A stretch of DNA of 35,749 nucleotides from JADJLQ01 sp034439915 (GTDB lineage: Bacteria > Bacteroidota > Bacteroidia > Chitinophagales > Saprospiraceae), in assembly GCA_034439915.1 (NCBI GenBank), contig JAWXBI010000174.1:1-35749 (forward strand), read 5' to 3'. The notes beneath the pieces are model-generated. The model saw only the letters and a program-made list of their open reading frames with translations, did no database searches and had not been told where the DNA came from. Below are positions 32,789 through 35,749 of the stretch, in pieces. A program made the translations under genes and the position numbers. Each line of letters begins with the position of its first letter. The first letter of the stretch is position 1.

Positions 32789-34573
32789 ATGGGTATGTAT
32801 AAAAAAATTAGTTTATTCTTTGTTGCTTTATGCTGGCTTGTAAATGTTTCCGGAAATACTTTCTACGTCAGACCAACCGGAAATGACAATAATTCCGGAC
32901 TGAGCGGCAGCCTGGCATTCAGAAGCTTGCAGAAGGCAGCCAATACGGTCATAGCCGGTGATTCCGTACTGGTAGCGGATAGTACCTATGCCGGTTTTGA
33001 TCTCCGGACTTCCGGCACCGCTGCCAACCCCATTGTTTTTTATGCCACTGGAAGCCAGGTCATAATCAACCGGCGCAATCCGGTCACTACCGATGGGATC
33101 AATATTGAAGGAGCAAATTGGATTGAAATCAGAGGATTCCGGGTAATTAATCAACCCCGGGCAGGTATCCGGGCTGTCCTGGCTGATCACATCACCGTAC
33201 GATATAATACCTGTCTTAACAACAACCTTTGGGGAATATTTACCGGATTTACCGATGATTTTCTCGCAGAATATAATGAATGTGCTTATTCCGTTTTAGA
33301 GCATGGAATCTATGTATCCAATAGCAGCGACAGGGCTATCCTGCGGTACAACATTTCACACCATAACCGCGCTGCCGGTTTCCATTTTAACGGAGACATC
33401 AGCCAGGGTGAAGATGGAATCAATCATGATCCTCAGGTTTACAACAACATCCTATACAGGAATGGACTTGGAGGTGGATCTGCCATCAATATGGATGGCA
33501 ATCAAAATGCCTTGATTTATAACAATTTGTTGTATGATAACCATGCTACCGGCATCGGGTTGTACCAAATTGACGGTGGATCCCCTTCTTTTAATGCGAA
33601 GATTTACCACAACACCATTGTTCAGGATGATACCAGCCGCTGGTGCATATTGATTATCGATGGATCTTCCGGTGCCACTATCCGCAACAATATCCTGATC
33701 AATCAGCATTCATTCCGTGGAGCCATCAGTATAGATGCGGCTTCGTTAACCGGTTTCACCAGCGATTACAATATCCTGACCAACCGTATCACCATTGATG
33801 ATGGTAATTCCATCCTGGATTCCGCAGGCTGGAAGTCCCTGGGCCAGGACACTCACTCATTTTTTGCACCCAGCTTTAATAACCTATTTGTCAATTTCTC
33901 CATGTCTGATTTTAAATTGGCCATCAATTCTAAAGCAAAAAATTTTGGCATAAATGGTTTAAACCCGTCCATCACCAATGATTTGTTGGGGATGATAAGA
34001 CCTTCCGGGCCTGCACCGGATGCCGGTGCTTATGAAGCCTTATCAGGGGCTTTGCCATTGCGCTGGCTTGTCACCCGTATTGAACGAACTGACAACCCTA
34101 TACAGATCACAGGAACACTATCCGGTGATGAACAAATCCAATCGGTATTTCTTGAAGAATGGAATTATGACTCCGGAAGGTATGATCACCTGGATTCAAA
34201 ACCATTGACATTAAACGGCCTTTCTTCCACCATTAGTTTTTTCACTTCCGCACATCCGGGTATTCACCTGTACCGGCTCACTGCATGGAGTGCGCAAGGA
34301 CAATATTATTCCTCCAAAACTCTCCGTTTGGATAAAAACTCCGGAGATTGGAAACTCTTTCCAAACCCCGCTGCCGATTTCCTGATCATCAAAGGATTTA
34401 ACAACCAAGAAACGATATCTGCCAGTATAATTGATGTAAAAGGCAGATGGCTTAAAACGGTGAATACCATAGCAGAACCCTTGTCAATCCGCGAGCTTCC
34501 AAAAGGGCAATACCGGCTCTTGATCCGGAATGGCACTCATATCCTGGGGCAAACGTGGTTTCAAAAAATCTAA
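32789..34573 (+). CDS. Secreted right-handed beta-helix protein with type IX sorting domain
   Basis: The 594-residue protein has a signal peptide (about 1-22). Residues about 25-410 form a parallel beta-helix of the NosD/DUF1565-like kind: an opening FYVRPTGNDNNSGLSGSLAF, then repeated coils with asparagine ladders (HITVRYNTCLNNNLWGIF; AILRYNISHHNRAAGFHF; ALIYNNLLYDNHATGIGLY; ATIRNNILINQ). Such folds are common in polysaccharide lyases and glycan-binding proteins. Residues about 517-594 are a type A type IX sorting domain, with WKLFPNPAADF (PNP at 525-527), SASIIDVKGRW and ELPKGQYRLLI. It should be exported by type IX secretion to the cell surface or medium. A catalytic residue set could not be identified. 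Confidence 0.88.
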   Translation: MGMYKKISLFFVALCWLVNVSGNTFYVRPTGNDNNSGLSGSLAFRSLQKAANTVIAGDSVLVADSTYAGFDLRTSGTAANPIVFYATGSQVIINRRNPVTTDGINIEGANWIEIRGFRVINQPRAGIRAVLADHITVRYNTCLNNNLWGIFTGFTDDFLAEYNECAYSVLEHGIYVSNSSDRAILRYNISHHNRAAGFHFNGDISQGEDGINHDPQVYNNILYRNGLGGGSAINMDGNQNALIYNNLLYDNHATGIGLYQIDGGSPSFNAKIYHNTIVQDDTSRWCILIIDGSSGATIRNNILINQHSFRGAISIDAASLTGFTSDYNILTNRITIDDGNSILDSAGWKSLGQDTHSFFAPSFNNLFVNFSMSDFKLAINSKAKNFGINGLNPSITNDLLGMIRPSGPAPDAGAYEALSGALPLRWLVTRIERTDNPIQITGTLSGDEQIQSVFLEEWNYDSGRYDHLDSKPLTLNGLSSTISFFTSAHPGIHLYRLTAWSAQGQYYSSKTLRLDKNSGDWKLFPNPAADFLIIKGFNNQETISASIIDVKGRWLKTVNTIAEPLSIRELPKGQYRLLIRNGTHILGQTWFQKI

Positions 34574-34623
34574 GCTCCGCTTTTATCTGCCTGACAGTTT
34601 GATTTGGCGTATAAAACTATTTT

Positions 34624-34647
34624 ACCAGGATTAAAAACTGGTTTTTT
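34624..34647 (+). terminator. Rho-independent terminator-like hairpin
   Basis: ACCAG (34624-34628) and CTGGT (34638-34642) form a 5-base stem with a 9-base loop, directly followed by a run of T up to 34647. It lies 50 bases after the beta-helix stop and 14 bases before the pnuC start. It may end the beta-helix transcript or act as a leader attenuator for pnuC. Confidence 0.45.
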
Positions 34648-34661
34648 ACGAACTTACTCCC

Positions 34662-35243
34662 TTGGATCTTTACAGCACTTTGGAATGGCTGGCTGCCATA
34701 GCCGGCTTTATCAATGTCTACCTGCTGACCCGGCAAACTGTACTTGCCTGGCCGGCCGGGTTAGTTTCCGTCTTTTTATATGCCTTTGTTTTTTACCACA
34801 ATCGACTGTATTCCGATGTCATATTACATGGTGTTTATGTGCTGATCAATGCATATGGATGGTACCATTGGACCCATTCCGGTACCCTCGAGGCCGGGAT
34901 ACCGGTCACTACCCTGAGTAACAAAATCCGGATCTTTTCATCTTTAACCCTATTGATTTCAGTGGCCCTATGGGGCTATGTAATGCAACAAAATACCCGG
35001 GCTGATTTTGTCTATGCAGATGCCTTTATACTAATAACAAGCCTGGTGGCTCAGTACCTGATGGCTTTAAAAAAATTGGAGAATTGGGTCCTTTGGATCA
35101 TTGTCGATATCGTGGCTATAGCGGTGTATGCTCAGAAAGCACTTATCGTTACGGCGGTATTGTATTTTATCTACCTCTTGTTGTGTATATTGGGATATCG
35201 GAATTGGTCGGTTTCATTAAAAAAAGTTCAAATCCAACCCTGA
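34662..35243 (+). CDS. pnuC: Nicotinamide riboside transporter, PnuC family
   Basis: The inner-membrane carrier takes up nicotinamide riboside (or a related vitamin in some relatives) for NAD synthesis. Its 193 residues contain about seven membrane segments. Family motifs are WPAGLVSVFLYAFVFYHNRLYSD and YVLINAYGWYHW, including the Trp/Asn/Tyr residues lining the vitamin site. VLWIIVDIVAIAVYAQKAL near the end is also typical. No ATG fits; TTG at 34662 gives the expected N-terminus (LDLYSTLEWLAAIAG, first residue read as Met). It precedes the hydrolase gene by three bases. No riboswitch was recognised upstream, and no NadR-type kinase gene is nearby. Confidence 0.9.
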   Translation: MDLYSTLEWLAAIAGFINVYLLTRQTVLAWPAGLVSVFLYAFVFYHNRLYSDVILHGVYVLINAYGWYHWTHSGTLEAGIPVTTLSNKIRIFSSLTLLISVALWGYVMQQNTRADFVYADAFILITSLVAQYLMALKKLENWVLWIIVDIVAIAVYAQKALIVTAVLYFIYLLLCILGYRNWSVSLKKVQIQP

Positions 35244-35246
35244 CTT

Positions 35247-35749
35247 ATGGCGATAGTTGAATCCATCCGGATACTTGAATCCTCTACTAGAGTTTATTTT
35301 GCACAATTTACCCCTGATAATAAGCCAAAAGGGGTTATCCTGCTGGTGCATGGTTTGGGTGAACACCTGCGTCGATATGATGAACAATTATTGTATTTCA
35401 ATGAGGAGGGATATGCGGTTATCGGAGCTGACCTTATCGGCCATGGAAGGACAGAAGGACCAAGAGGATCCTGGATAACTATGGAACCCAATTATACTAT
35501 TATTAGCGAGCTGTTTACCATTGCCCGGCGGGAGTATCCTCAAGTTCCGGTTTATTTGTACGGGCATTCCATGGGGGGCAATATTGCCGCAAGATATTGT
35601 CTCCTGAAAAACCCTGACCTTCAGGGATTGATCTTAACCGGACCGGCCATTAAAACACCGAAAGACCTGCCTTATTTTTTAGTAAAGGCTGTCCTGGGTG
35701 CCCCGGCCACGATAAAAAATATTCGAATCTCCAATGGTTTAAATCTTAA
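35247..35749 (+). CDS. Alpha/beta hydrolase, monoacylglycerol lipase/lysophospholipase type (3' end missing)
   Basis: The gene runs off the window after 167 codons with no stop. The start ATG is three bases after the pnuC stop, suggesting co-transcription. The translated part has the oxyanion-hole motif LVHGLGEHLRRYDEQ (about 34-48), GADLIGHGRTEGPRG, and the nucleophile elbow YLYGHSMGGNIAARYCL with the catalytic Ser in GHSMG. These together mark the Hydrolase_4 family of monoacylglycerol lipases and lysophospholipases. The catalytic Asp and His would lie beyond the window. The protein has no signal peptide, so it is probably cytoplasmic. Confidence 0.88.
   Translation, partial: MAIVESIRILESSTRVYFAQFTPDNKPKGVILLVHGLGEHLRRYDEQLLYFNEEGYAVIGADLIGHGRTEGPRGSWITMEPNYTIISELFTIARREYPQVPVYLYGHSMGGNIAARYCLLKNPDLQGLILTGPAIKTPKDLPYFLVKAVLGAPATIKNIRISNGLNL

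Noticed and set aside
34574..34661. TPP or NAD riboswitch upstream of pnuC
   Set aside because: The conserved CTGAGA/ACCTGAT-type TPP core is absent and I could not recognise an NAD riboswitch fold in 88 bases.

Overview
The window looks like a chromosomal segment of a free-living member of the Bacteroidota, possibly near the Saprospiria or Chitinophagia. The evidence is a type IX secretion C-terminal sorting domain on a secreted beta-helix protein, several matches to the Bacteroidota -7 promoter element TAnnTTTG (one with a well-spaced -33 TTTG), few clear Shine-Dalgarno sequences, and a PafA-type periplasmic phosphatase. This is a lineage inference from gene families; there is no rRNA or other phylogenetic marker. 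Genes are densely packed on both strands. No prophage, insertion sequence or CRISPR array was seen.

Region 1 (1-7364, minus strand) is the most unusual part. After a 272-base gene-free edge carrying two copies of a 36-base repeat come a PafA-like alkaline phosphatase and a tight three-gene ABC transporter (ATPase, enlarged permease, substrate-binding protein). The binding protein has an uncleaved membrane anchor and a C-terminal OmpA peptidoglycan-binding domain. Upstream on the same strand are a membrane-anchored coiled-coil protein that loosely recalls PspA/Vipp1 and a soluble coiled-coil protein. Together they could form a wall-tethered transport or envelope-sensing module.

Region 2 (7504-10747) holds an overlapping plus-strand run of arginine deiminase, hotdog thioesterase and YihY/BrkB membrane protein, facing a UbiX flavin prenyltransferase. 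Region 3 (10892-16340) has a small secreted protein and a glycan-like cluster: a methyltransferase-glycosyltransferase fusion, an FkbM methyltransferase, a GT-C-like membrane protein and another methyltransferase. A decayed histidine kinase lies in the middle. Region 4 (16375-19844, minus) is an ExbB-ExbD-TonB energising complex followed by folC.

Region 5 (19994-26427, plus) has a fatty-acid beta-oxidation pair in the FadN/FadA layout behind a near-consensus promoter, then a large secreted protein combining a gluzincin-like protease motif, a propeller-like region and a probable outer-membrane barrel. Region 6 (26433-28927, minus) is a TrkH/TrkA potassium uptake pair. Region 7 (29050-35749) holds a methyltransferase, MurB, an MsbA-like ABC exporter, a type IX-secreted beta-helix protein, PnuC, and a monoacylglycerol-lipase-like hydrolase cut by the window end.
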